Shown here: piece by piece, positions 37,801 to 52,800 of the stretch | Layout: each line of letters begins with the position of its first letter | How positions within the stretch are numbered: position 1 is the first letter of the stretch | Assembly: GCA_019057775.1 (NCBI GenBank) | Contig: JAHLWT010000279.1 | Coordinates: forward strand, 1-64,000 | Length of the DNA stretch: 64,000 nucleotides | DNA from: Promethearchaeota archaeon | Lineage (GTDB): Archaea; Asgardarchaeota; Lokiarchaeia; Sigynarchaeales; SOKP01 | Reading direction: 5' to 3' | Notes under the pieces: model-generated | Told to the model about the DNA's origin: nothing | The model's database searches: none | Seen by the model: the letters and a program-made list of their open reading frames with translations, nothing else | Translations under genes and position numbers: made by a program

Positions 37801-40800
37801 TTTGAGTTGGATCTTGACCAGCTAAAAATATTTAAAATAGATTATGTAGATACTCCAATTTTATTTAGCAATGATCAAGACCCGTTAACCTTTTCGGGTT
37901 GGGTGAAAGTAGATACTTTAGAGGAGGTTGCTTCTCTATACGGCGAATATGATAATAATGGAAATACCCGTAATTATATAACTATTAGAACTGACGGGGC
38001 TTTAGCCTTCGACCAATACCTACCGTCTGGAGGTACAGCAATTAGTGATGTTGATTTAGTCGAAATAGGAATCTGGACACACGTTGTTGTTGTAAAGACA
38101 AGCGATAATGTTATATTCTATAAGAACGGAATTCAATTTGGAAACATAGTAGCTCATACTGAAACGTATTCAGGATCTACTCCAACCCATGCTGGTTTTG
38201 GTGCCAGATATTATAATTCTAGGTGGAGTCATAATATTCTGAATGGAACTATTGACGACTTCCGATTCTTCAACTACGAACTTACCCCTCAGATGATACA
38301 ATTGATTTATAATAACGATGTTGGAACGGTAGAATCTATTGAAGAAGCCAATAGGGAGATTTTCATGCCAAACGATACCGTTTTTGATACTTCAACCGAA
38401 TTTATTTTAAATATTACAAGTGATTATTCCAACCCTCACGGGATCCCCTATTATAACCAAAGACCAACAATTAAATTAACAGGTCAATATTTTTCCAATG
38501 TTTATGAATATGAGTTTATACCTAACACTAATCTTGGAGATAATACTAACTTAACGCATCAGACAACTCGTAGTTTTACAGGGCAACAAGTATTGATTAT
38601 AGATTCACTTCCAAATAATATTTTAGAAATTACTAAACTGTATGTTGATTCTGATAATGACGGATCTTTTAGGACTACTATTGACCCAAGTGAGCTTTTC
38701 TGCTATTATAGCCTAAAGGATGGCGACAATAGAAGTTTATTTATCCAATTTGATGATAGTTTTATGGAGCATAACGTATACGACGTGAAGGTTGAATATC
38801 TTTATTCGATTACTATAAAGGATGGTCCATCCTTTATTTTAAATTTGGATGTTAACACTTTAGTCTCTGACCTATATACTATCCAGTTTTCCGCATATGA
38901 TATACACAATAATATACTTACTAAAACATATACAGGGGTAAATATAGATCATGATGGACCTGCTATTATCCCTCAATTTTCCAACGGTGTCTATTTAAAT
39001 CATACATCAGGTTCGATTTCGTTTGAAATTTTAGACCCCAGCAATGTGGATTCTGTTTCGTTGGAAATTGATGACGGGGGATGGAGAGACTTTAACGGTC
39101 AAGTATCAATAACTGGAAATCTTTGGATTTTTAATTTTAATGAACCCCTTTTAGACGAGACTCAAAATATCAGAATCAAAGCAAATGATTCTCTTGGATA
39201 TACTTCCCAACTCTATAATTATGATGTCTTTTTTGATGATACAGAATTAGGATTTTTCCCTGATACATTGCCAAATGGTTATCTTTTTAATGGTTCAGGA
39301 TTAATGACTATTCAAAATACTGCAGGATTATTATTCAATAAATCAGTGAAATCTTTACATCTCTATACAAATAGCGAATATACTGACCTAGGCCATTATT
39401 ATAACCTTCCTGATACGTTTAATGACCTTATTATTGATTCCATGAGAATTCCAGACGGCCTTCATGATATTACTTTTGAATTTATTGATATTGCTGATAA
39501 TACTATTAAATACACGTTTCCAATAAAAATAGATAATTCGCCCCCAACCTTTGAAAATATATTGCTATATAATGAAAAATTGGATGATGAGATTTATTTT
39601 AATGAAAATATAGATTTAAAGTTAGACATTGGCGATATTTCCAATATACAATCAGTTGATATTCATATTTTAAAAGTTTTAGGAGATCCTGCTATTTATC
39701 GGATAGAAAGTGGCTCAAAAGTTTGGTCAAGCCTTCAAATCAAGAGAGTTGCTTCTAATCCTATTCATACTTCTTACTTATCGCCGAAAAATCTTACTTA
39801 TTCATTTTACGATAATTGGTGGAATGGAACAGACTTTATTTATGAAAACGCATTATGGTGGGGAGCTCAACAAATTCCTTTTATTGATCTGGGAATTTAT
39901 GATATCGAGGAAGCAGTGTCGCCCAGCGGGGAGTCAATACCCTTCTTTTTCGATAATTATCGCCAAGAAATTACCTTTGACGAGCGATATAGTAATTATT
40001 TGACAGAGAATATTACTCTCAAGGGTGTTAAATGCGATATTTCATGGAATAGCCCCTTTACCCTAAATGGTGATTTATGGGAACTCGAAAATTTTAATAT
40101 AGAGGATTATCTCAATAGCCCTCCTCAAAATTGGTGGGAGGAATTATTTGGTTTTGATAATGATGATTCACAATACAACTTACATTATGACTATCCGCAA
40201 AAATTTACTCGTGATCGATTTGAATTTTATCTTCAAGCTGAGGATGAATTTGGAAATACTATAAAGTCTCAAGTATATGAAGCAAATTTCGACGATCTCA
40301 AAGCTAAAGGAAGTTTCGGTCAGATTATTGGAGGAAGTAGTTCAGGAAGTAATTATTGGCTTCTTGGAAAGACTGCGAGTGCGGGAAATCTTTTGTTTGG
40401 AACTTCAAATCCAGAACATCGCACACTTTACTTTACTCCAGGATATATATATAATAGTACAAGTGATTCCTATTATGTTGACAACGGATTTCTATTCTTA
40501 CATAATATAAAACGAATAAAATTATTTAATGCAAGTGATTTCTACCTAGGAGATATGGTATATGACCCAACCACCCTTCCCCATCCAACATATACTTTCG
40601 AACTGAATTCTAAAGATTTTTCCGACGGATTCAGCTACATAAAAGCAGAGGTGTGGGACAAAGCAAATCACAATTATATAACACTTCAAAATATTTTTGT
40701 CATAGAAGAAGGCTCAAATAATTTAGAGAATGCTCTTGATTTTGGAGATGTCATTTATTATAATAGAGATCAAAATTATACTCAGAACCCAATCCAATTT

Positions 40801-43800
40801 ACAGGTCTATTAGATAATTGGAACATCCATGAAAATAAAAGCGACGTAACCGTAGATATGAGCTATTGGGATTACGTTGACCAGATATGGCTCCCCCTAG
40901 GATCAACCACTACCAGCGACGGTACATTTACAGTCGATTGGCATGTAGATAACAATACATTTTATAAGCTCTTACCACACCAGAGAGGATATATTCCTGT
41001 AAATTATACATCTAGCGAGCAACCAAGTTCAAATTATTTCTACGGATCGTATGGGGTGTTTGATGATTCTGAAGTACTCCATCCCTTTTTAGTAAGCAGC
41101 AACGGAGATATTTTTGTATATTCATTTAATGAGTCAAACCACCAATGGTATATTAATTTCACAGTCTCACTCGGATTTTCCCTTATAGGAAAAGTGCTTG
41201 ATAATTATGATCTAAATAAGGATAATTTAACTGATTTGATTATTTTTAATCAACTTTCGGCAGCAGATAACATTTCACTATATATTTTCGATTCAGACGC
41301 TAAAAATTATGTTTTTAATCAAACTATTTTGAATACGGATATTTCCCTGCCAGAGGCGCTTCCTACTGCTGAAATTAAAGAATATATATTGGATATTGAT
41401 GGTGATAAGTTCCTTTCTATGTATGTTTGTGTGAGTAACCCTTCTAATGATGTAAATTATATCGCAAAACTTGATTTTGATAGCTCTCTCTTAATGACTC
41501 AAGATAATGACGCTACTCAACTTCCTGCGCTTAAAGTTGTCAGTACACTCCATATTATGGGTGAAAATATCTATATCGGATTCTTAAACCCTTCTGCTAA
41601 TGGAATCATAAATTCTTCAATGTTTTCAATCGATAGACAATTAGCTTCAAACTTTACTACTTTTGAAAACGAAATTAAAGGAGCAATTATGGAGATTAAT
41701 TCATTCACTTCTCAAATAGGAGATGTGCTTGTCGTCGGTTTATCCATGATAAATTACAATCAAGACGATATAATTTTATATTATATTTTTGATCCCTCAA
41801 TTGAAACATGGTATAAAACAGAATTTAATCTTAAAGGTGAACTGAACTCATTTTCAAATGAAATCTATGATTTTCGAGTACGGCAATTAGTCAAGTCTAA
41901 AGAAGATTATTATGAATCAGTTTTAATTGCTTCCTCACAAGGATTATGGAAAACAACTATAACCACGGATATAATCACTCTTTCTACAATTCCGGTATTC
42001 TTTGCGATTGATACATTTAGAAAATGGGATTTATTTGCTTATGAAGAAGATGCTAATACTTCAGTTCTTCCCCTATCTAATACCCCTATTATAGAAGTAA
42101 TTAGTGCTTATGAATTTGATAAGTATCGAGATCATATATTTGGAGGCGGTGCTTATATTTATGATGATCTTAGACCAATAGATCCTACAGGATATTATAT
42201 TAGTGCCGATAGACAATCTTTGGTTTGCTTTAAAGAAGAGTGGGATTGGCGATCCAAAACCGAAGCTGATGCAGATATCTATTATGAAGTACGCTACTTC
42301 TATGAAGCGACTGTTGGTGTTGCTGAAGGTCTCCTATCGGCAAATTATCAAACCGATGAGTATACACTAGTCGGAAATGTAGCCGCTAAAAACGCTCAAA
42401 TGGTTTCAGATAAGTTAGAATTTCAAATATTAAATCCTAATGATCCTTCCCATTATACTTTTGCTTATGGGACTCAATATGAAGATTGGAATTATCAGTT
42501 TGATGATGTCACCTCGGGGATGCCTCACATACTTTCGCAAGGGACATTTGCTGGGAGTGATATAACTAGTGTTAATGAGCTTTCATCATTAACAGAATTT
42601 ACAAATACCCGTATGAACTACGGGACTATCTCCGAAACAGACGGAGTTATATCGTCATCCGCGACTCTTTCTCAGTATGCCACAGGGCAAGATCTTAATC
42701 AGCCAAGTAACTATAATAGTCTCTATGACAACCAATATTTTGAAGTATGGGTCGAAGATGTAGATCTTTCTGATTCCATAGATTTCAGAGAAGATATGCC
42801 TGATTACTCCACTTTAATTGGAAATATCGGCTTACTTACTGAAGATGTAGTTCCTGCTACCATCGCCTATAATACCGTTCCGTATAAGCCAGAAATAGTT
42901 GATGTGGTAATTACTGACCAGAATCAAGCGATTCCTAGTATTTATAAAGAAGGCGCCACTATAATTGACACACTTACCTCTCAAGACGATCTATTATCAA
43001 TATGGCAGGCAAATCCTTCTAACGCAGATCTGGATATGTATGTCGATGTCTCCTTCCAATTAGATCCATACGAAAAACCCGAAAGCATTGAATATATCTT
43101 ATTATCAACCGCGTTTGCTCATGAAATTAATCCCATTGGCTCGGGATGGAATAATGATTATGATTTAGGATACTTTCCTACTAGTGCGGGGTACAATAAT
43201 TTTAAATTTTCACTCCTTGAAAGTCAAGATCAGCTTTTCACAGATATCTCAGGTGATTATGAAGAATTTGATGCCACAAATATTATAACCGGTGATGATG
43301 ATAATGATTATAAAGTATACAAGACTCAAAACTTTGGAGATTCTATATATGCTGATTCGGCATATACAGTAGGAGGATACTATGCTGTAGACAATGATCC
43401 TAATAAAGCGAATTTCTTATATGGACCTACTGGTGATTATACTACTAATTACATTGATGACGGAATCTTCACCAATATTGGAGATAATAAGTTTAAATTT
43501 AATTATTATTACCATGACACAGGTGACTGGTGGGAAGATACTCAAGACTTCACGGAAGAGCATATATATGATTTTAATTATTTACGCTTAGATACGAGGG
43601 ATATTTCAGATAATTTTGTTCAAGATGGAAAAATAACTCTAAGAATATTTCTTGAAGGTTACGATGATCAAAATTTCCAAAAATCATTAATTGAAAGAAG
43701 CACATTCTTTATTCGTCAACTTCAATGTATAGTATTCTCTAATAAAGATAATCTTAACTCTGATAAATGGGATTTAAGTGTAAATGGAGACACCCAAAAT

Positions 43801-46800
43801 GTTGCTGATGGCGGATTAATCTTAAATTCAGGGACAATAACATTAGACGATACTTCTATTCCTAATAAGACATACATAAATAACAATCCTGACACTATAT
43901 ACCGTGCGGCTTTTAGAATAGAAGAGCCCAGCGATCCAATAACTTTCACTATTGGAAACTCTAATTCATATTCTTATAATCCTTTACATCAAAACCTTAG
44001 AACCTCCTTAAAAGAAGGGATAAACGCTATTGAATTTACCTACGATGCTATAAATAAATGGAAATTTTATGTGAATGGTGATGATAAGACTGTGAATGGT
44101 GATAGTACTGATGTAGGGAAATTTGATCCTTCCATTTTTGATCCAGATCAAATAACAGATTTATATCTTAGTTTATCTATTTCGCAAGGTGATCAAATAA
44201 AAATATATGAATTAAAAAACCAAGTCTTCAATAAGATTAATTATACAGATCCTTCAGGTTGGGCATCAGACTATCTTGATACTGATTCCCTCCCGGATGT
44301 AGGTGCTGGAGACGAGACTCATAATGATTTGACTTATTCGGATGTTTCACTCAATAGGGAAATAATATATTCATTTAATGAAGGTATCGGGAATATAGAT
44401 AATGCTTTTGAAGATTTACGTTTATGGTCTGATTTAGACTTTTCCACCAATAACGGGGTTATCTCTCAAGGGCAGTATAATCCTGATTTTAAATTATATA
44501 ACTGGAACCCCATTAGCAATCCTACCTTTCCTTACTATAGCTGTGGTGATTGGAGTAAATCATCATCTAGTTTTGAGTATAAAGTTCCCAGCTCATCACC
44601 TAAAACTTGGGAGGAATTAATATATTCAAATGATGGAGAATATGCGGGAATCTTAAGTACGTTTGATGACACACTCTCGATGTATTTCGATGATTTTGCT
44701 TCTTATGGTTATGATAATATTTACATCTCTGACATTGCAATTGATTATGATTTTAGAAGTGAAACTTTTGATAGTCAGTTAAATTCACTGGAAATGATCA
44801 TTTACTTTACAAATGGTGCAAGAGCTCTTTATACATGGTCATCAATTCCCGTGACACCAGGACAATACTCTACTAAGGCCAGCATAGATTCCTTAGTAGA
44901 TTATCGTTTTGAATACCCCCTTGGCGATGAACAAGGTTATTTAGGTACTGGAGTTACCTATACAAATAATTTAGTGGTTGATAAGGTTGAACTCAGACAA
45001 GTTGAAGATGAGCTCTTTCATAGTTTAGAAATGGATAAATTACGATTTAGAATTATTAAGTCGGATGAACCAAATACATTTGAAGATTATTTCAATGGTC
45101 AACTCAATTTTGAGGCCGGAAATAAAGAATTAACAAAATTTTCTATAACTGACAGCAATTTTAACAAGAAAACAATTGATGATACTGGAGATTTCGAATC
45201 AACAGAAGCAAATTTGAGTAGCCTTATTCCTGGTTTCACTAGTCTAAGTGATTATGTTGTAGAAGACTCATTTGGTAAGAATACCATGAGTTTCAATATT
45301 AAATCAAATATTTACTATCCAAATTTTGCTGATGTGGTCAATTCCCTCTCAGCCGATAACATGATATCCGATTTTACTATAATCCCAAAGTTATTGAGTG
45401 ATGAGGGCTTTGGCCTGAAAAACTCTCCCAATTATCAATATGAAGATAGTTGGTACCATGAACAAGAATTTGTGCTAGCCAACCCCTTTAATTTAACATT
45501 CGACAGCATTAATCCAAGTGATGTAAGCTCACTCGCCGATATAGTTTTTAAAATTAATATGGGTGTTGACGTGACTAATTTTGATACATGGTCATTTAGA
45601 CCAAATTTAAAAATATATGACTATGCTAACGATAGATGGCTTTCTTATGAAGGTATGATTTATGCTTATAATGATTATGAGGATAAAGTAGTATGGCCTG
45701 GGAATGAAGCAGATACCGGAGAAAACGAATTTGACACTATACAAAGTTATCATGAATCACAATATTATTTCCAACATACAAGTGAGACAACTGATGATTG
45801 TATTATTATCTTTAAACTTTCAAACGACGCATATGACTTTACTAAACTGGTTCAATTCTGGGGTGGAGAAGCACTTATTACCTTAGCTGGACTGGTTTAT
45901 GTTATTCCTGGTACGGCTGCTGATGGGTGTGATGTTGAAGACTACGAAGATAATCAACCTATGAGCATTAGTTCCACACTCTCCGATATATATTCTTACG
46001 CTCGGGCGTTTAGAAAGACCGATATAATTAAGAAAAATGTGAAATTATCAAATGAAGTAGCTAGCGAGTTTAATAAACCTCTAGACCTTCGACAGCCTTG
46101 GATAGATTTAAACGGACAATTACCCGGTATTGAAATGCAAGATATTGCTCGGATTGTGGATGTATACGGGATCAAAGACAGTCCAAAAATGGTCTCTGTT
46201 CTCGTTGATCCTACTCCTACCTCTGGAGACCCAGAAAATCTTGATTACTGGAGATTTGATAGAACTGAAGGAAAACTATACTTACCATTGGCAGCAATCC
46301 TCGAGTATGATAAATTCAACTTTACCATGGATCTATGGACCACTTTTAGACAAGATCCTAGTGATAAGGACATATTTTATATAGATGGATTTAATAATAT
46401 AACCATAATAGAAAATGTTGTGAGACAGACAGGGCCAGATACTTTTGAACCTTTCACCAAGAATTTTGAAGTGGATTCCTCCTATTATGTAGATGAGCCG
46501 TATTTTGTCCACTACGACGATATAAATCTCGATGGTTCAATCGAATACATTAAATTCGCAGATTATGTAGGCATTAATGAGGATGATACTATTAGAGGTG
46601 TTGTCCATAATGTTGATACCTTCCGATCAGATACTTTTGAAGAGAAGACTCATTTACTTAAATATAGCACACTTAAATTTCCGTTCGCCATTGGAAATCT
46701 TGACGATTCAATATTCCTCGGGCTCAATTTTATCCTGAATTTATCTGTCGGATTTGTGGGAAAAGAAAGCATTACTAATATTTTGCTTTCTGAAAGTAAT

Positions 46801-49800
46801 TATGATATTAATTTAGACTTTATTAAACGTGAGTCAGGAACTGATGAGAAAATCGGAACCATTCATCTTGAAGATATTACTGAGATATATTCCCGATTTG
46901 AAACCTATAATCTAAAAATTGACTTAAAGCGGTGCGGTATCCCGTTAGATGCCTTATACGAATGTTTTGAAAGTGGAATAGAATTAGTTGTCAATATAAC
47001 TTCTGAATTTGAAGGACTCCATCAAGGAAGAAGATTAGGAGGGAGATTCGCTTTTGAAGTTCTTAATGCTGAAATGGATGCTGATTTAGTATCAGAACGA
47101 CCTTCTATTGACATGATTGAATTAAATCCTTCACGTCAAGGAGTTCAATATATCGATATGGAAAATGATTTTATGCATAACCCTGCCTATGCTGATATTG
47201 TTTCGTTGTATGGGTATAAGGATGGTCAATTAACTACTATTGACACTACTGATTATAATTTGGGCTATTTCCGACCACTTTCTTCTATTTCCCAATTAAG
47301 AGGGAGCCATACCGGAGATCTTTCTTATATTATCGAAAACGATAATGTATATCTTACATTAACATCGGATTCTGGTAGTGGGAGGACTCTTGATTACATT
47401 CTTAACGGTCCTTATGCTCCAGTTCAACCTGATGACATCTCGGTTGATACTGGGGAAGCTGACTATTCTGGTAATTTAGATTCCACCAATAATGATTATT
47501 CTACGTTTACCGCTGATTCTGTGTATCGAACTTATGTCCCTGATCAAGTTATAATCCAATATATTGATTCAATTAATTATATTACCGGTTCTGGATCTGG
47601 AACACTTTCTAATACCCAAACTGATAATAGTGCTTATTTTACTATTAATTCTGAGGACTCAGGTTGGAATCCTCCCAATCCTACAGATTGGTTTGAGATT
47701 AAATTTAACTTTGATCCAAGTTTAACAGATAATTATTATTTGAGCGTTCATATAGAAGGTCCTACTTCTTTATTCTTAAAAGTAGGCACTGAGTATGTAG
47801 CTTCGGGGAGCACTATAGATTTTGACGACATGCTGATTGGACCCGAAACTATTAAATTATATGCCGAAGAATCCTTTGCCTTACCCGAACAAGATTTCCA
47901 AGCACAAATATTTTACTTTAGATTAGAAAAAGCCCCGCCTCCCCAATATCAATATATTCATTCAATTGATTATATTACCGGTTCTGGATCTGGAACACTT
48001 TCTAATACCCAAACTGATAATAGTGCTTATTTTACTATTAATTCTGAGGACTCAGGTTGGAATCCTCCCAATCCTACAGATTGGTTTGAGATTAAATTTA
48101 ACTTTGATCCAAGTTTAACAGATAATTATTATTTGAGCGTTCATATAGAAGGTCCTACTTCTTTATTCTTAAAAGTAGGCACTGAGTATGTAGCTTCGGG
48201 GAGCACTATAGATTTTGACGACATGCTGATTGGACCCGAAACTATTAAATTATATGCCGAAGAATCCTTTGCCTTACCCGAACAAGATTTCCAAGCACAA
48301 ATATTTTACTTTAGATTAGGAAAAGCTCCTGAAGGGTTATCTGTCGCAAAAGGTTTACCCGACAGTGCAGGCGATTTAGCTTCTCAAAATAATGATTTCA
48401 CTAAAATTGATTCTACTTATCAAGATATATGTGAGGTCGAATTCTTTTCATTCTCGAATTTAGACTCGTATGCCCAATATCCAGGAGATGTGAATCTATC
48501 ATATTCATATGCAGTTGACATTTCCAGCATCCAGAGTATGACATTAGAAATCTACGATTTTGTCTCATCTACATGGGACTTAATTGATGATAGGGAATAT
48601 GAAAATGGCGGTCTAGCTGAAAGTAGGTTTACTCTTGAATCAACTCAGATTAATACGGACGGAATAATTGTTCTGAACTTGTATGCAGCTTCTCCTTCTG
48701 GATATAACACTTTTGATCTCCATTTGGACGAACTTAAAATAGAATATGAAAACCATACTCTAGAAGTAAGAGCAACAATCTTCCCCGATACAATAATTGG
48801 GAAGAATCTCAAATACTCATATAAGCTGGATACGTCTCAAGAACTCGATTTCAAGATTTGGAATTATAATTCTGGAGGATACTGGGAGACTTTAGATTCC
48901 GACGGTTCTCTTAATTTTACTGAACATACCAAAATCTTATATAGCAAGTATTATGACCAGAACAATGGCGTACAATTTAGATTTATCGCAACTAACGATA
49001 ACCATTCTTTTAAGCTAGATTTAGATGCTCTATTTATTGATAAAGCTTCAATTACTAGTGAGGAAACCACTGGAGTTGAAGATTACAGGATCACCATTGA
49101 TTATATATCGGATAATGCTGATTTTTCCCTTCAATATAGAGATGATAATGGATATCATACATTAGGAACTTTAAATTCAATTACAGAGACGACATTCTCA
49201 ACTCAATTTTCTCCGACATTAATTAATACACGGCTAGCTTTAAGATTTATCCTAAATGATGGTACCTCGAACCCCAAATTATGGATCGATAGGATACTCT
49301 TAATTTCGCTCTCTACCGACTATATTAATGATCTAATTATAACTGCTCCTATGGACGATTATGAGAAATATTATGCCAATTTGGAATTTGATAATACACC
49401 GAGTTTAGTGAGTAGTAGAGAGATAAATATTCCCCTCAGTTTTGTAGAGACTAAGAATAATATATTTCATGTGTATAAGATACCTGAAAGAGAGGGCGAG
49501 TATACAGTTGATCGAATAAAGCTTGTTGATTTAGAGAATAAGGTTATTGTATCGCCTACCTATTATCATATAGCAGGAGATGAAATTTATTTTGATTCCG
49601 GTAAAATTGGTAATCCTGTCACAGAAGGCAGTAACTTAAATGTAGATATCTCATTTATTTATGATAGTTGGGAGCAGGATGAGTATGTAGACACGCAAGC
49701 ATATGATCATAATTTTACTATTTCCGATGCCCAAAGAATTGAAGGAGTCTCGTTTATGGTCAAATATTCTGAAATCCCTCAAATCCAATCATGGTTCTTC

Positions 49801-52800
49801 GGAACAACCGATAGTCAAGATCAATATAACCAATTATCCAATGAAATTAAAAAAGATGTCAATTTAATAGAAATTCAGCTCTACGATTATGTTTCAGATA
49901 CGTGGAACACCACTAATTATGTAGTTTATGATTTAGGAGATCGAGATGCCCGTACATTTGGGTATTTTATTGATCGAAACGTAGTCGATTTCCTCCGATT
50001 TGACGGACTCCCACTAGATCCACTCAAATATCAGTTAAAATACCGTTTCAAAATAGATAAAGATTATTTCGGAGATGAAATTTCTACTAAAACATTCTTT
50101 GATATGCAAGAATTAACGGTTCAAATGTATTATAACCCAATTAAAAGTGTTGTCGCCTTAAATCCACAACTAGAATTTTCAGCGGATTTAACCGAAATAA
50201 TCTTCCCTGAAGGAGGTTCAGACTCTCGAAATCACATAAACGAGCTCAGTTTTGATATTGATTGGAGAAATGAAGTGACAGTTTCCGATTCTGAAGTTGA
50301 TGGAATTGATATAAATGAGGTATTTCACAATTTTGTTCTCTATTCCAATTATGTTACTCTATATGTTTTGGATAAATATGATAATCTATACGAGATCGAT
50401 AAGGCAAACGGTAAATTTTATCTCAAGAATAGCAATGAACAAAATATTTATGATTTCATAAAAGAAAAACACGGAAGATACTACGTTGACTTTAAACTCG
50501 ATTATGAATGGGAGCTTCGCGGCATGATAAGTTATATCTATAATGCGATTTTTGAAGTAGAAGCTTCAGTTGAGCTTACTAATTGTGAAGTAAGGGCAAA
50601 AGTAACTTCTATAAATAAAGAAATTATAACTCCCATTTCAATGCCTGAAAATGGAACCATTGTAATCGGTGATATTGCAGGTAATTCGCAAAATGATATT
50701 GGATTCATGGGAGGTTTACTAGAAGAGACTGATAATAATGATAGATTTTACGTTAGATATGGATTTAATTACCTTTATGATGCTGATAATAATGATATTT
50801 TTGATGCAAGTGATCCTCAAGTATATTTTGCGGAATTTATTCAAGATATTAAATTTTCTTCTGCTGATGTAGAAGGCTTTATTTATTATGATGGCGAATT
50901 CAAAGATAAAAAATTGGTTATAGGTGATCAATACATATTTGATTTGACAACCACTTCAAACGTGGACGAAGCATATCTATACGGTATTTTGCCCCCTAGT
51001 GAAGCTGTCGGCTCTACTATCTATAATGTTTTCGCCAATGTGTCATATGAATATCAAAACGGATACAATTACTTAGATACTGGATGGTTATCCCCTTCCA
51101 GTACAGTTTCAGTAGATAGAAGCGGAAGTGTAAATTGGGATCCACCTAATAATGCTAAGGTACAAGATGGAAGCAGTACTTCCTCTTATATTGAGATTGG
51201 AGGAGTGACACAATATGCTATGCCGACCAGCGACGAATTTACCTATTACACTACCTATGGAGACCTACAAACCATAAATAATGTTAATACCACCATCGAT
51301 CCTCAGTTTTCAAGTGGCGGGACAAGTCAAGGGACTTTTGGATTAGATCAAATCGGAAGCGCTTCAGAGAACATAGGCAAGAACAATAAAGCTGGCTCCA
51401 AATTTACGCTAACTCAAAATGCAAACGTAACTAGCATAACAGCTTATATGGGATTAGGCGGAGGAGCTAAAAATCCTAAGGAAGCCGTTGCATGTATATA
51501 TCATGATAGTGGAGGTTCTCCAGATGCACTAAATTCTAGCACTTCGCTTGAAATAATAAGTTCAAACGGTTGGTATACTTTTACCTTCTCTCCCGAAGTA
51601 CCACTGGTGGCCGGAGATTATTGGTTAGTAATTCTTACTGGAACAAAAATAAAACTATTTTACGATGATACAGGAATTTCTGGAACTGGGAAAAAGAATA
51701 GTAATTCTTATGGTGACGGTCCTTCAGATCCCTTTGGAACTCCTGCAGATACTAATTTTAATTACAGCATCTATGCTTCATATGAATATGAAACAGGCTA
51801 TTACAATTTTACCAGTGAAGTTGAATGGAGTCCCGATGTTGCTGTGGGAAATATGGATTACTTACAATGGAATTACTATTCTCCGACCGCAAATATTAAT
51901 TATTATGTCTATAATTGGAGTACGGCCGGATATGAAGACTTTAGTTCTATAAATAGTCCACTAACCTTAACAATTTATTATTATTACGGATCTAATATAG
52001 TACGAGTCAAATTTGAAGCTAATGAGACTTTTGATTATACTCTTGATATAGACCAACTTCGAATAGAATATAGAACTCCTGTTCTCCCCACCACATCGGA
52101 TTGGCTCCGTGCGACAGGATTCGGCGCATCACTTCCTTCCAACGCAATAATTGATGGTATTAGTGTTGAGCTTGATAGACATGCTCAGACTACTAGTTCA
52201 ATTGTAGATGACATTATTAAGCTAAGAAAGACTTCTGGTCCAGTTGGGGATGACAAAGCTACTGCCATATGGTGGGATACCAGTGATGATAGCTCATACG
52301 ATTTATATGGAGGAGATAGTATTGATTGGAATGCTGGATTAAGTTATTCCGATATAAATAATCCCGATTTTGGAATTGATATCGCAATTAAGAATGAAGG
52401 TTCTTCAAATACAGGTTATATCGATCATGTCCGTATTAAGATTCATTATCGAATCCCTATAATTATTCAAGGTACCGGATTAATTCGACCTGATGGTGAT
52501 GTTTCTGCTCAATGGGACGGTTCACATGCCCTGAGTCACTATTCCCTCATTAACGAATCTACTCTTAACGTCAGTGATTATATTTTCACCTACAGCACAG
52601 CTACAGCTAATATTATTGATGAATTCACTACTGACTCATTCGATATTAGTAGCGGTACCATTACCCAAATTAGAATAGAAGTGTATGGTGAAGAGGTAGA
52701 TATTAATTCGGAAGTAAATCTCTATTGCGGCTCTTGGTTAGGAACGAAACAACTTGATATGAGCACTACTGGTTGGCATACATATACTTGGTCAGGATTA

